Assembly (NCBI GenBank): GCA_913776195.1
Contig: CAJYMH010000031.1
Location: 186,001-250,000 of the forward strand
Length of the DNA stretch: 64,000 bases
Direction: 5' to 3'
Source of the DNA: an uncultured Caulobacter sp.
GTDB taxonomy: Bacteria; Pseudomonadota; Alphaproteobacteria; Caulobacterales; Caulobacteraceae
Position numbers and translations under genes: made by a program. Shown piece after piece: positions 43,502 through 52,251 of this stretch (the first letter of the stretch is position 1; each line of letters starts with the position of its first letter). The notes under the pieces were generated by a model. It did no database searches. It was not told the origin of the DNA and saw only the letters and a list, made by a program, of their open reading frames with translations.

Positions 43502-44569
43502 ATGCGCAATTCCATTTTCGCCATCCTTGCGCTGGCGCTTCTGTCCACGCCGACGGCCGCCGCGACTTCGCAAGTGGCCGACCTTGGAGGCGCGGCGATG
43601 GACGCCTCAATACGAGAGGGCAAGTTCCAGAAGATCACCAGCGTGCTCGTGGCGCGCCGCGGGCGCCTGGTGCACGAGGCCTACTTCGACGACGGCGGCG
43701 CGGAGGCCAGACGCAACACGCGCTCGGTCACCAAGACGGTGACGGCGATGCTGGTGGGCGCCGCCATAGCGCGGGGCGACCTGAAGGGGGTGGATGCGCC
43801 GGTCGCGCCATTCATTCGTGGTCGCGCGAAGTTCGAACATCCCGATCCGCGCAAGGCGCGCATCACGGTCGAAGATTTCCTGACCATGAGCTCGCTGCTC
43901 GAATGCGACGACAGCAACACCTTTTCGCGTGGCAACGAGGAGCGGATGTACCTGATCGAGGACTGGTCCAGATTCGCCCTGGATTTGCCGATCAAGGGCT
44001 TTCCTGAATGGTCGCCCAAGCCCGAAGCGTCGCCCTACGGCCGTTCCTTCAGCTACTGTACGGCCGGCGTCGTGACGCTCGGCGCGGTGGTTCAGAAGGC
44101 GACGGGGCGTCCGTTGCAGGCCTTCGCTCGCGAGGCGCTCTTCGCTCCGCTAGGGGTCGAGGGGGAGCAGTGGCAGACCTCGCCGACCGGTCTGGCGATG
44201 AGCGGCGGCGGCCTGGGCCTGCGCAGCCGCGATCTTTTGGCCTTGGGCCAACTTCTTCTCGATGATGGCCGCTGGCACGGGCGCCAGGTTCTGCCGCAGG
44301 CCTGGGTGCGCGCAATGACCGCTCCGCACGTCAGCATACCCGACGGGCGCGGCAACTATGGCTATCTTGTCTGGTTGCCGACATTCAAATCCTCCGCCGC
44401 CGAACGCAAGGCCTGGATGATGTCGGGCAGCGGCGGCAACAAGGTGGTCGTTTTTCCGGAGTTGGAGGCGGTGGTCGTCGTGACGACCGAGAACTTCAGG
44501 GTCCGCAACCCTCACGGTGTCACCGAGGCGTTGATAACCGAACACGTGCTGCCGATGCTCGAGCGGTGA
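43502..44569 (+). CDS. Exported serine hydrolase, beta-lactamase/DD-peptidase fold
   Basis: 355 residues from ATG 43502, which follows GGGGG by eight bases and begins a clear signal peptide ([20 protein letters not shown]); an upstream ATG would hide it. The catalytic SxxK motif is [11 protein letters not shown] and the second motif is YxC-like in [10 protein letters not shown], followed by PLGVEGEQW. Family members hydrolyse esters, beta-lactams or peptides; this one is closer to the general class C-like/esterase group than to a known resistance enzyme. Periplasmic or secreted. Confidence 0.82.
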   Translation: MRNSIFAILALALLSTPTAAATSQVADLGGAAMDASIREGKFQKITSVLVARRGRLVHEAYFDDGGAEARRNTRSVTKTVTAMLVGAAIARGDLKGVDAPVAPFIRGRAKFEHPDPRKARITVEDFLTMSSLLECDDSNTFSRGNEERMYLIEDWSRFALDLPIKGFPEWSPKPEASPYGRSFSYCTAGVVTLGAVVQKATGRPLQAFAREALFAPLGVEGEQWQTSPTGLAMSGGGLGLRSRDLLALGQLLLDDGRWHGRQVLPQAWVRAMTAPHVSIPDGRGNYGYLVWLPTFKSSAAERKAWMMSGSGGNKVVVFPELEAVVVVTTENFRVRNPHGVTEALITEHVLPMLER

Positions 44570-44588
44570 CGGATCGAGCAGCTATCGG

Positions 44589-44813
44589 CTATTGCAGGCG
44601 TAGGAAGCGATCCTCGAAGGAAGAGACCGCCGAAACCTGCAGTCGCGGCGGTGGTTCATCGTCCGAAAGGTCGATCACTCTCACCTCCGGGTGCCGGTAG
44701 CCGAGCGCTGTAGCTCGGCGCTCGGCCTCGGCGCTGCTGCCGACGAGCTCGGTGTGGCTGGGCGAGCGATCGCCCACATTCTCAAAGGCTTCGACACAGA
44801 AACGCTGAACCAT
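44589..44813 (-). CDS. Small soluble hypothetical protein
   Basis: 74 residues from ATG 44813, which has an excellent GGAAGGAG seven bases upstream. Sequence begins MVQRFCVEAFENVGDR and continues with SSAEAERRATALGYRHPEV and VIDLSDDEPPPRL. No membrane segment or recognised domain. Convergent with the serine hydrolase and downstream of the kinase-oriented region; the 57 bp between it and the kinase stop hold nothing else. Confidence 0.6.
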   Translation of the reverse strand: MVQRFCVEAFENVGDRSPSHTELVGSSAEAERRATALGYRHPEVRVIDLSDDEPPPRLQVSAVSSFEDRFLRLQ

Positions 44814-44870
44814 GCGACCGCTCCTTCCCATAGCGAACGCTAGGTTGTTTGGAGCGTTCCATGCTGTCGA

Positions 44871-46178
44871 TCATGCGGTCGGCGGGCGCACCCTGGCCTC
44901 AAGGCCGCCGCTATCGCGATTGGCGATGGAAAGCGACCCGCCGAAGCGGCGCAGCAGGCGGTCGGCGGTGGGGATGCCAAGGCCGAAGCCGGCGGTGTCT
45001 CGCGCCCGGGCGGGATCGCCCCGGAAGAACGGCTCATAGACCCGGGCCAAACTTTCCGGCGATAGGCCGGGGCCGTTGTCCAGCACCGTGATCAGGGGCG
45101 CGTCGTCCACGGTCGCAAGGCGGACGATCGCGCTGCCGCCATGCCGAACGGCGTTGTCCACGAGTTGCACCAGGGCCTGTTCGAGCGGGCCTCGATGAGC
45201 TTGGGCCACGAGGCTGTCTGGCCCCTCATAGCTTGCCGCCTCGGGCCACCGGGCCAGAACCTGTCGGACGAGCGCCGCCAGATCCGTCTCTTCCGTCGTG
45301 CTCGGCTGATGCTGCGCGCGCAGCCAGGCGGACAAGGAGCGCAGCATCTCCTCAAGCTCGTCGACATTGTCGGACACCAAGCCTCGGACGTCGGTAGGCC
45401 CGATCAGATCGGAAGCCAATTTCAGGCGGCTGAGAGGGGTGCGCAGGTCATGGCTGAGGGCTTCCATGGCCCTGGCCTCGTCCTCGATGAGGCCGGTGAT
45501 GCGCCCTTGCATGTCGTTGAAGGCGCGACCCAGGTCCGCCAGCTCGGGCGGACCCTCCGGCGTCACCAGGACAGCCGGCCCTTTACCGATCCGGCGGGCG
45601 GCTTCAGCCAAGCGACGGAGCGGGGCGCCGAGCTGTCGCAGCGCCCAGCCGCCGAGCGCGACGCAAGCGAGGGAGAAGACCAGGGTCGTCGCCACAGCGC
45701 GCAATGCGATCGGCCAACTGCGCGGAAAGTCGCTCGAACGGAAGGTCAGCCAGCGACCGTCCTTCAACGCCATGGCGCCGACAAGGTCGTGACGTCCGCC
45801 GGGGGAATTCTCGGTCCATAGCCGCATCGGCCGCCCGGCCAGGGACGGCTCCCACAGCCGTACATAGCCTTCGATCGCCTCGGCGTTGCGATCGCGGCGT
45901 TCAGGCGAGGTGGGTTGCTGGTCCGCGATTGACGCCTCCAGATAGCGGCTGGTCATCACGTCATGGAGATCGGCCTCCAACAGACTCACCCGGTCGCCCA
46001 CCACCAGAAACTCGGCGATGCGCCGGGCGTGGTCCTCACGCAGGGTCTGGCGATCGATCGCCTGGTAGAAGGCCACGCTGGCCAGCAGTTGGACCACCAC
46101 CACGGCCACGACGACCAGGATGGAGCGGGCGACGAAGCCTCCGGGAAACGGAGACGGTTCTCTCAAGGTCCGGACCAT
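44871..46178 (-). CDS. HAMP-domain sensor histidine kinase, no adjacent regulator
   Basis: 435 residues. TM1 (about 17-37), a periplasmic domain of ~120 residues, TM2 (about 158-180), HAMP (PLRRLAEAARRIGKGPAV), HisKA with the phosphoacceptor His in EALSHDLRTPLSRL, and HATPase_c (QLVDNAVRHGGSAIV, DNGPGLSPESLARV, FGLGIPTADRLL). EnvZ-like layout. Neither flank has a response regulator, which is unusual for this class; the partner must be unlinked. Confidence 0.9.
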   Translation of the reverse strand: MVRTLREPSPFPGGFVARSILVVVAVVVVQLLASVAFYQAIDRQTLREDHARRIAEFLVVGDRVSLLEADLHDVMTSRYLEASIADQQPTSPERRDRNAEAIEGYVRLWEPSLAGRPMRLWTENSPGGRHDLVGAMALKDGRWLTFRSSDFPRSWPIALRAVATTLVFSLACVALGGWALRQLGAPLRRLAEAARRIGKGPAVLVTPEGPPELADLGRAFNDMQGRITGLIEDEARAMEALSHDLRTPLSRLKLASDLIGPTDVRGLVSDNVDELEEMLRSLSAWLRAQHQPSTTEETDLAALVRQVLARWPEAASYEGPDSLVAQAHRGPLEQALVQLVDNAVRHGGSAIVRLATVDDAPLITVLDNGPGLSPESLARVYEPFFRGDPARARDTAGFGLGIPTADRLLRRFGGSLSIANRDSGGLEARVRPPTA

Positions 46179-46240
46179 CCCACAGGTCTACACGAGGACG
46201 GCCACGGCGAGCCACCGCAAAGCCGTTATCCACCCCTCAG

Positions 46241-46284
46241 CTTTTCAATTTCATGGAATAGTAGATCGGATTTTATCCAACTAC
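46241..46284 (+). promoter_or_regulatory. Putative LysR operator, copy A
   Basis: 44-bp element upstream of the isochorismatase-like gene. It begins CTTTTCAATTTCATGGAA and ends TTTTATCCAACTAC. It matches copy B (50553-50596) at 31 of 44 positions without gaps. The TTTTC...GGAA half-sites resemble the interrupted palindrome bound by LysR proteins. Confidence 0.55.
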
Positions 46285-46376
46285 ATCGACGACGAAAGTC
46301 CCCTTACCAATGGTCTCACCGGCGGGGGGAACAGTCAGTCCCGCCAATCGCCAACGCGAAATCAACGGAGACGACC

Positions 46377-47036
46377 ATGACCATCACCGCCACGCCGACC
46401 GCCGCCAAGGGTCTGCTGACCCCGAACGATCACGCCCTGATCCTCATCGACTTCCAGTCCCAGATGGCCTTCGCCACGAAGTCCATCGCGCCGGAACTGC
46501 TGCGCAACAACGCCTCGCTGGTGGCTCAGGCCGCCGCCGGCTTCAAGGTCCCGACCATCCTGACCACGGTCGCCGAGAAGAGCTTCTCCGGCCCGATGTT
46601 CGAGGAAGTCACCGCTCCCTTCCCGGGTCAGAAGCTGCTCGACCGCACCTCGATGAACACCTGGGAGGACGCCGCGGTGATCGATGAGGTCAACCGCATC
46701 GGCAAGGAGCGTCTCGTGTTCGCCGGCCTGTGGACCAGCGTCTGCATCGTCGGCCCGGTTCTGTCGGCCCTGGAGCAAGGCTTCGAGGCCTATGTCATCA
46801 CCGACGCCTCGGGCGACATCTCCGAAGAGGCGCATGAACGCGCCGTGGCCCGGATGGTCCAGGCCGGCGCCCGTCCGATCACCGCGCTGCAATATCTGCT
46901 GGAGCTGCAACGCGACTGGGCCCGGGCCGAGACCTACGACCTGACCACGGGGATCGCCCGCAAGGTGGGGGGCGCCTACGGCATCGGCATCACCTACGCC
47001 AAGTCCATGTTCGGCGCCTCAGAAGGCGGCCACTAA
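46377..47036 (+). CDS. Isochorismatase-like cysteine hydrolase (YcaC type)
   Basis: 219 residues from ATG 46377 (CGGAG six bases upstream); the longer frame upstream is antisense to the kinase. Catalytic triad candidates: Asp in [12 protein letters not shown], Lys in [10 protein letters not shown], Cys in [13 protein letters not shown]. YcaC-like enzymes hydrolyse amides or related C-N bonds; the true substrate is unknown. First gene of the operon running through the haloperoxidase, XapX, amidohydrolase and DoxX genes, and preceded by a copy of the shared operator-like element. Confidence 0.85.
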   Translation: MTITATPTAAKGLLTPNDHALILIDFQSQMAFATKSIAPELLRNNASLVAQAAAGFKVPTILTTVAEKSFSGPMFEEVTAPFPGQKLLDRTSMNTWEDAAVIDEVNRIGKERLVFAGLWTSVCIVGPVLSALEQGFEAYVITDASGDISEEAHERAVARMVQAGARPITALQYLLELQRDWARAETYDLTTGIARKVGGAYGIGITYAKSMFGASEGGH

Positions 47037-47039
47037 ACG

Positions 47040-47073
47040 GCTCGGGCGCCGCCAGGCGCGGCGCCCGAGCTTT
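47040..47073 (+). terminator. Strong hairpin inside the hydrolase operon
   Basis: Perfect 13-bp stem GCTCGGGCGCCGC / GCGGCGCCCGAGC with a CAGGC loop, followed by TTT only, 4 bp after the isochorismatase-like stop. It may terminate part of the transcripts or protect the upstream mRNA so that the first gene is expressed more strongly than the rest. Confidence 0.65.
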
Positions 47074-47103
47074 CCCGACATCACGTATCAAAGGATCAGA
47101 CCG

Positions 47104-47931
47104 ATGAGCTTCATCACCACCAAGGACGGCGCCGAAATCTTCTTCAAGGATTGGGGGGCGCGTGACGGCCAACCGATCGTCTTTTCACACGGCTGGCCCC
47201 TGTCGGGCGACGCCTGGGATGGCCAGATGCTGTTCATGGCCCAGCAGGGCTACCGCGTGGTCGCTCATGACCGCCGAGGTCACGGCCGCTCAGCCCAGAC
47301 CGCCGACGGCAACGACATGGACACCTATGCCGATGATCTGGCGGCGGTGATCGAGGCGCTGGATCTGAAGGGTGTGGTCCTGGTCGGCCACTCCACGGGC
47401 GGCGGTGAGATCACCCGTTATGTGGGTCGCCACGGCACGGGCCGGGTCGCCAAGATGGTGCTGGTCGGGGCGGTGCCGCCGACCATGGCCAAGAGCGAGG
47501 CCTATCCGAACGGCCTGCCGATCTCGGTGTTCGACGGCATTCGCGCCGGTGTCGCCACCAACCGCTCCAAGTTCTACCTCGACCTGACCACCCCCTTCTA
47601 CGGCTTCAACCGCGAGGGTGCGGAGACGGACGAGGGCTTGCGTCAAGCGTTCTGGGCGCAGGGCATGGCCGGTTCGATCGTCGGGCAGTACGCCTGCATC
47701 CGCGAATTCTCCGAGGTCGACTACACCGACGACCTGAAGAAGATCGACGTGCCGACCCTGATCATCCACGGCGACGACGACCAGATCGTTCCGATCGGCA
47801 ATTCGGGCGAGCTTTCGTCCAAGATCGTCAAGGGCGCACAGCTCAAGGTCTATGAAGGCGGGTCGCATGGCCTGGCCCAGATCCAACAGGACCGGTTCAA
47901 CGCCGACCTGCTGGCCTTCGTCCAAAGCTGA
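47104..47931 (+). CDS. Alpha/beta hydrolase, cofactor-free haloperoxidase type
   Basis: 275 residues, usual length. Oxyanion-hole motif [10 protein letters not shown], nucleophile elbow GHSTGGGE with S97, the catalytic Asp in HGDDDQIVP and His in EGGSHGLAQ. The sequence matches non-haem chloro-/bromoperoxidases and aryl esterases, which perform perhydrolysis of carboxylic acids or ester hydrolysis. Second gene of the operon; AAGGA lies eight bases before the ATG. Confidence 0.9.
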   Translation: MSFITTKDGAEIFFKDWGARDGQPIVFSHGWPLSGDAWDGQMLFMAQQGYRVVAHDRRGHGRSAQTADGNDMDTYADDLAAVIEALDLKGVVLVGHSTGGGEITRYVGRHGTGRVAKMVLVGAVPPTMAKSEAYPNGLPISVFDGIRAGVATNRSKFYLDLTTPFYGFNREGAETDEGLRQAFWAQGMAGSIVGQYACIREFSEVDYTDDLKKIDVPTLIIHGDDDQIVPIGNSGELSSKIVKGAQLKVYEGGSHGLAQIQQDRFNADLLAFVQS

Positions 47932-47960
47932 GTCTTAAAAATCGATCGGGAGCCGGCGCC

Positions 47961-48179
47961 ATGAAAATCTATTTCGTCTCACTCGGCGCAGGCCTCCTGG
48001 TCGGCCTGATCTATCACCTGCTGGGGGTGCGCTCGCCCGCGCCCCCGATGGTGGCTCTCCTTGGTCTGCTCGGCATCCTGCTGGGCGAGCAGATGATCCC
48101 GACCGCCAAGCGCCTGACCGCCCACGCCGCGCCCGTGGCCCAGAGCCAGGACCTGCAGGACAGGAACGACCGCCCATGA
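47961..48179 (+). CDS. XapX (DUF1427) family small membrane protein
   Basis: 72 residues with two helices (IYFVSLGAGLLVGLIYHLL and MVALLGLLGILLGEQMIP) joined by the conserved GVRSPAPP. These are the hallmarks of XapX proteins, named after a gene near xapA but of unknown function. The stop overlaps the start of the amidohydrolase gene (ATGA), a pairing often seen for this family. Confidence 0.85.
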   Translation: MKIYFVSLGAGLLVGLIYHLLGVRSPAPPMVALLGLLGILLGEQMIPTAKRLTAHAAPVAQSQDLQDRNDRP

Positions 48180-50119
48180 TCAGCCCCACCCGCCGCCAGA
48201 CCCTTGCCAGCGCCGCAGCCGCCTTCGCCTCCCCCGCTTTCTCCAAGGACGCCGCCATGACCGATCTGATCCTCGTCAACGCCAAGGTCACCACCCTCGA
48301 CCGCGAGAACCCGACCGCTCAGGCCGTGGCCATCCGGGACGGGAAGTTCCTGGCGGTCGGCTCGGAGGCCGAGGTTCGCGCCGCCGCCCCCAAGGCCAGG
48401 GTGATCGACGCTGGCGGACGCCGCGTGATCCCCGGCCTGATCGACAGCCACATGCACATCATCCGCGGCGGATTGAACTACAACATGGAGCTGCGCTGGG
48501 ACGGCGTACCGAGCCTGGCCGACGCCATGGCCATGCTGAAGAAGCAGGCCGCCAACACCCCGCCCCCGCAATGGGTCCGTGTGGTCGGCGGCTTCACCGA
48601 GCATCAGTTCGCCGAAAAGCGCCTGCCAACGATCGACGAGATCAACGCCGCCGCGCCGGACACGCCGGTGTTCATCCTGCACCTGTATGACCGGGCCCTG
48701 CTGAACGCCGCCGCCCTTCGCGCGGTGGGCTACACCAAGGACACGCCCAACCCGCCGGGCGGCGAGATCGTTCGTGATGCGGCGGGCGACCCGACGGGGC
48801 TGCTGCTGGCCAAGCCGAACGCCACGATCCTGTACTCGACCCTCGCCAAGGGCCCCAAGCTGCCCCAGGAGTACCAGCTCAACTCCACACGCCACTTCAT
48901 GCGCGAGATGAACCGCCTGGGCGTGACCGGCGTCATCGACGCGGGCGGCGGCTTCCAGAACTATCCTGGCGACTACGAGATCATCGAGAAGCTGCACGCC
49001 GACGACCAGCTGACCCTACGCATCAGCTACAACCTGTTCACCCAGAAGCCGAAGGAAGAGCTGGCCGATTTCGCCGGCTGGGCCAAGCAGGTGAAGCCGG
49101 GCGACGGCGACGACACCTACCGTCATAACGGAGCGGGCGAGATGCTCGTCTACTCCGCCGCCGACTTCGAGGATTTCCGCGTCGAGCGCCCTGAGATGCC
49201 GGCCAACATGGAGACCGACCTTGAGCCAGTGATCCGCCTCTTGTCGGAGAACCGCTGGCCCTGGCGTCTGCACGCCACCTATGACGAGACCATCGATCGC
49301 GCCCTGAACGTCTTCGAGAAGGTCAACAAGGAGGTTCCGTTCAATGGCCTCCACTGGTTCTTCGACCACGCCGAGACGATCAGCGACCGCAACATCGACC
49401 GCATCGCCGCGCTCGGCGGCGGCATCGCCGTCCAGCACCGCATGGCCTATCAGGGCGAGTACTTCGTCGAGCGCTATGGCGAGAGGGCGGCGCAAAGCAC
49501 CCCGCCGATCGCCAAGATGCTGAACGCGGGCGTGCCCGTCGGCGCGGGCACCGACGCCACCCGCGTGGCCAGCTACAACCCCTGGGTTTCGCTATCTTGG
49601 CTGACGACCGGCAAGACGGTGGGCGGCATGCGTCTCTATCCGCAGCGCAATCTGCTGGACCGCGAAACGGCCCTTCGTCTCTGGACCGAGCGCAACACCT
49701 GGTTCTCCAACGAAGAGGGCAAGAAGGGCGTGATCAAGGCTGGCCAACTGGCCGACCTGGCCGTTCTGTCCGACGACTATTTCTCGGTCCCGGAGGATTC
49801 CATCGCCCATCTGTCGGCGGTGCTGACCATCCTTGGCGGCAAGGTGGTGCACGGGCAGGGCGGCTTTTCGAAGCTGGCGCCCGATCTGCCGCCGGCCATG
49901 CCGGACTGGTCGCCGGTGCGCACCTTCGGCGGCTATCACAACCGCAGCCGGGGCGACGGCAAGACGGGCCTGGCCGCAGCGCTCAGCCGCGCGTGCTCGT
50001 GTGACAGCGCCTGCAACGTCCACGGCCATGACCACGCCTCGGTCTATGCGGCCGAGGCTCCCACAGCCGATGCGCGTTCCTTCTGGGGCGTGATGGGCTG
50101 CGGCTGCTGGGCGGTCTGA
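48176..50119 (+). CDS. YtcJ-like metal-dependent amidohydrolase with Cys/His-rich tail
   Basis: 647 residues. A Tat-type signal is suggested by TRRQTLASAAAAFASPAF. The amidohydrolase-3 domain follows: DLILVNAKVTTLDREN, metal motif GLIDSHMHIIRGG, later HWFFDHAE, QHRMAYQGEYF and GAGTDATRVASYNPW, ending with the small beta-domain KAGQLADLAVLSDDYFSV. After the normal end of the fold there is an extra ~41-residue tail (from residue 607) with CSC, C, HxHxH-like HGHDH and a final CGC, not part of the usual enzyme. YtcJ homologues hydrolyse amide or ester bonds of unknown substrates. Confidence 0.87.
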   Translation: MISPTRRQTLASAAAAFASPAFSKDAAMTDLILVNAKVTTLDRENPTAQAVAIRDGKFLAVGSEAEVRAAAPKARVIDAGGRRVIPGLIDSHMHIIRGGLNYNMELRWDGVPSLADAMAMLKKQAANTPPPQWVRVVGGFTEHQFAEKRLPTIDEINAAAPDTPVFILHLYDRALLNAAALRAVGYTKDTPNPPGGEIVRDAAGDPTGLLLAKPNATILYSTLAKGPKLPQEYQLNSTRHFMREMNRLGVTGVIDAGGGFQNYPGDYEIIEKLHADDQLTLRISYNLFTQKPKEELADFAGWAKQVKPGDGDDTYRHNGAGEMLVYSAADFEDFRVERPEMPANMETDLEPVIRLLSENRWPWRLHATYDETIDRALNVFEKVNKEVPFNGLHWFFDHAETISDRNIDRIAALGGGIAVQHRMAYQGEYFVERYGERAAQSTPPIAKMLNAGVPVGAGTDATRVASYNPWVSLSWLTTGKTVGGMRLYPQRNLLDRETALRLWTERNTWFSNEEGKKGVIKAGQLADLAVLSDDYFSVPEDSIAHLSAVLTILGGKVVHGQGGFSKLAPDLPPAMPDWSPVRTFGGYHNRSRGDGKTGLAAALSRACSCDSACNVHGHDHASVYAAEAPTADARSFWGVMGCGCWAV

Positions 50120-50121
50120 TC

Positions 50122-50535
50122 ATGAACACGCTCGCACCCGTCGCCGCCATCCTGCGATCGGCCGCCACCTCGGTCGCCGCCAGGATCCTTCTTACCCTGC
50201 CGTTCTGGTGGAGCGGCCTGTCCAAGCTAGCCAATCTAGACGCCGCCTTCGGCGAGGCCGCGCACTTTGGGCTGCAACCGGCCTGGCTGACGGTGGCGTC
50301 AACGATCCTGGTCCAGGTCGGCGGCTCGGCCCTGATCATCGCCGGGCGACTGTCCTGGCTGGGCGCCGGGGCGTTGGGGGTGTTCACCGCCATCGCCACC
50401 CTCATCGCCCATCCGTTCTGGACCGTGGCCGACCCCGTGGCCCGCTTCCACGAGACCAACACCTTCCTGGAGCATGTGGGCCTGATTGGAGCCTTCGTTT
50501 TGGCGGCGATCCTGGCGGAGCGGGAGCGAGCGTGA
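50122..50535 (+). CDS. DoxX-family membrane protein
   Basis: 137 residues with four helices: ILLTLPFWWSGLSKLANL (the typical DoxX start), LTVASTILVQVGGSALIIAG, WLGAGALGVFTAIATLIAHP and HVGLIGAFVLAAILAE. The HPFW motif and FHETNTFLEHVGLIGAF are characteristic. DoxX-like proteins are linked to quinone or thiol redox processes but are mostly unassigned. It starts 2 bp after the amidohydrolase stop and ends the first operon. Confidence 0.87.
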   Translation: MNTLAPVAAILRSAATSVAARILLTLPFWWSGLSKLANLDAAFGEAAHFGLQPAWLTVASTILVQVGGSALIIAGRLSWLGAGALGVFTAIATLIAHPFWTVADPVARFHETNTFLEHVGLIGAFVLAAILAERERA

Positions 50536-50552
50536 AGAACTACTCGAGGCTT

Positions 50553-50596
50553 CTTTTCGATTTTCTGGAAAGAATCCTCGCGATTTATCCAACTAC
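50553..50596 (+). promoter_or_regulatory. Putative LysR operator, copy B
   Basis: 44-bp element between the DoxX and MFS genes: begins CTTTTCGATTTTCTGGAAAG, ends ATTTATCCAACTAC. It contains an imperfect inverted repeat CTTTTC...GGAAAG and is a gap-free match (31/44) to copy A and about 27/42 to copy C on the minus strand in front of lysR. Confidence 0.55.
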
Positions 50597-50659
50597 TTCG
50601 TGGGTAACTGTCGACCTATCGTTCCATCGAAGCTGACCAATTTCGAAAGGGCGACGGCC

Positions 50660-52240
50660 ATGACCGCCTCAAAGAACGAACCATCCTCCTCGCCCCTCAG
50701 CTACGGCCTCTTCCGGGCGCTGTGGATCGCCACTATCGTCTCCAACATCGGCACCTGGATGCATGATGTGGGCGCCGGGTGGTTGATGACTTCCCTGTCG
50801 CCCAGTCCCCTGATGGTGGCCATGGTCCAGGCGGCGACCACCTTGCCCATGTTCCTGCTGGCCCTGCCGGCCGGCGCCCTGGCCGACATCGTTGATCGCC
50901 GACGTCTGCTGATCGCCGCCCAGATCCTCGGACTGACCGCCGCGGCGGTGCTGGCGCTGCTGACCTTCCTGGGTCTGACCACCCCATCCGTCCTGCTCAC
51001 CGCGACCTTCGTGGCCGGCGTGGCCGCCGCCCTCAGCGCGCCGGTGTTTCAGGCCATCGTGCCCGAACTGGTGGCCAAGCCCGCCCTGCCCGACGCGGTG
51101 GCGCTCAACAGTCTCGGCGTGAACATCGCCCGCGCGATCGGTCCGGCCCTGGGCGGGGTGATCGTCGCCTTCGCCGGGACGCCGGCGGTCTTCGCCCTCA
51201 ACGCCGTTTCAGTGGTGGCGGTGCTGGTCGTGCTGGTGGGCTGGAAGCGGCGGACCGCCGCAGGCGCCCTGCCGCCCGAACACTTTATCGGCGCGCTGAA
51301 GGCGGGGGTTCGATACGCTCGTAACGCTCCGGCGCTGCGCCTGGTGCTGATCCGCGCCGTCGGCTTCTTCCTCTTTGGCAGCGCCCTTTGGGCCATGCTT
51401 CCGCTGATCGCGCGTCGCGGTCTTGGCCTCGACGCCGCCGGCTATGGCGCCCTGCTGGGTTGTATGGGCTTTGGCGCGGTCATCGGGGCTCTGCTGCTGC
51501 GCCGCCTGCGTGGCAAGGTCAGCGCCAACGCCCTGTCCATCGGCGCGACGATCCTGTTCGCCCTGGCCGGGCTTGGTCTCGCCATGGCGCACAACGCCTT
51601 TGTCGCCGGCGCGGTGATGGTGGCGGCGGGGCTGGCCTGGATCGGCATGCTGACCTCGCTGAACATTGCGGCCCAGATGGCCGCGCCGGGCTGGGTGAAG
51701 GCCCGCGCCCTGGCGGTCTACCTATTGGTCTTCCAGGGGGCGATGACGGGCGGCAGCCTGATCTGGGGCTCCGTGGCCGCGCGGACCAATGTGGCCACCG
51801 CCTTGATGATCGCCGCCGTCGGTCAGATCCTCGCCTTGGTGCTGGCCCTCGTCTGGCGCCTGCCATCCGGAGAACCCGCCGACCTGACGCCGTCCGGCCA
51901 TTGGGCCGAGCCGCACACGACCGGCGCCGAGCATGGCGACCGTCCGGTGATGATCGAGATAGAGTACCGCGTGACGCCTGAGCAACGAGACGCGTTCATC
52001 GCCGCCCTGCGTCGCTTCCGCGCCGTGCGCCGCCGCGACGGAGCCATCCGCTGGGATGTCTGGGAAGACGCCGCCGATCCAGGCCATGTTGTCGAGGCCT
52101 TCGTGGTCGAGAGCTGGCTGGAGCACGAACGCCAGCACGCGCGGGTCACCAACGCTGACCGGGTGGAGCAGGACCTGCTCAACGCTTTCCACATCGGCGA
52201 CCGGCCGCCGGTGGTCCGTCACCTGCTGCGCCCCTTCTAG
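50660..52240 (+). CDS. MFS exporter (MFS_3 type) with C-terminal monooxygenase-like domain
   Basis: 526 residues from ATG 50660. About 12 helices over the first 410 residues (GLFRALWIATIVSNIGTWMH, MFLLALPAGALADIVDRRR with the MFS loop, AVALNSLGVNIARAIGPALG), as in enterobactin-exporter-like transporters. The last ~95 residues (from about 432, VMIEIEYRVTPEQRDAFIAA, RWDVWEDAADPGHVVEAFVV) look like an antibiotic-biosynthesis-monooxygenase (ABM) dimeric alpha/beta barrel. This fusion is a known variant of the family. Possible role is export of a toxic intermediate; substrate unknown. Confidence 0.87.
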   Translation: MTASKNEPSSSPLSYGLFRALWIATIVSNIGTWMHDVGAGWLMTSLSPSPLMVAMVQAATTLPMFLLALPAGALADIVDRRRLLIAAQILGLTAAAVLALLTFLGLTTPSVLLTATFVAGVAAALSAPVFQAIVPELVAKPALPDAVALNSLGVNIARAIGPALGGVIVAFAGTPAVFALNAVSVVAVLVVLVGWKRRTAAGALPPEHFIGALKAGVRYARNAPALRLVLIRAVGFFLFGSALWAMLPLIARRGLGLDAAGYGALLGCMGFGAVIGALLLRRLRGKVSANALSIGATILFALAGLGLAMAHNAFVAGAVMVAAGLAWIGMLTSLNIAAQMAAPGWVKARALAVYLLVFQGAMTGGSLIWGSVAARTNVATALMIAAVGQILALVLALVWRLPSGEPADLTPSGHWAEPHTTGAEHGDRPVMIEIEYRVTPEQRDAFIAALRRFRAVRRRDGAIRWDVWEDAADPGHVVEAFVVESWLEHERQHARVTNADRVEQDLLNAFHIGDRPPVVRHLLRPF

Positions 52241-52251
52241 GACCAAGCAAG

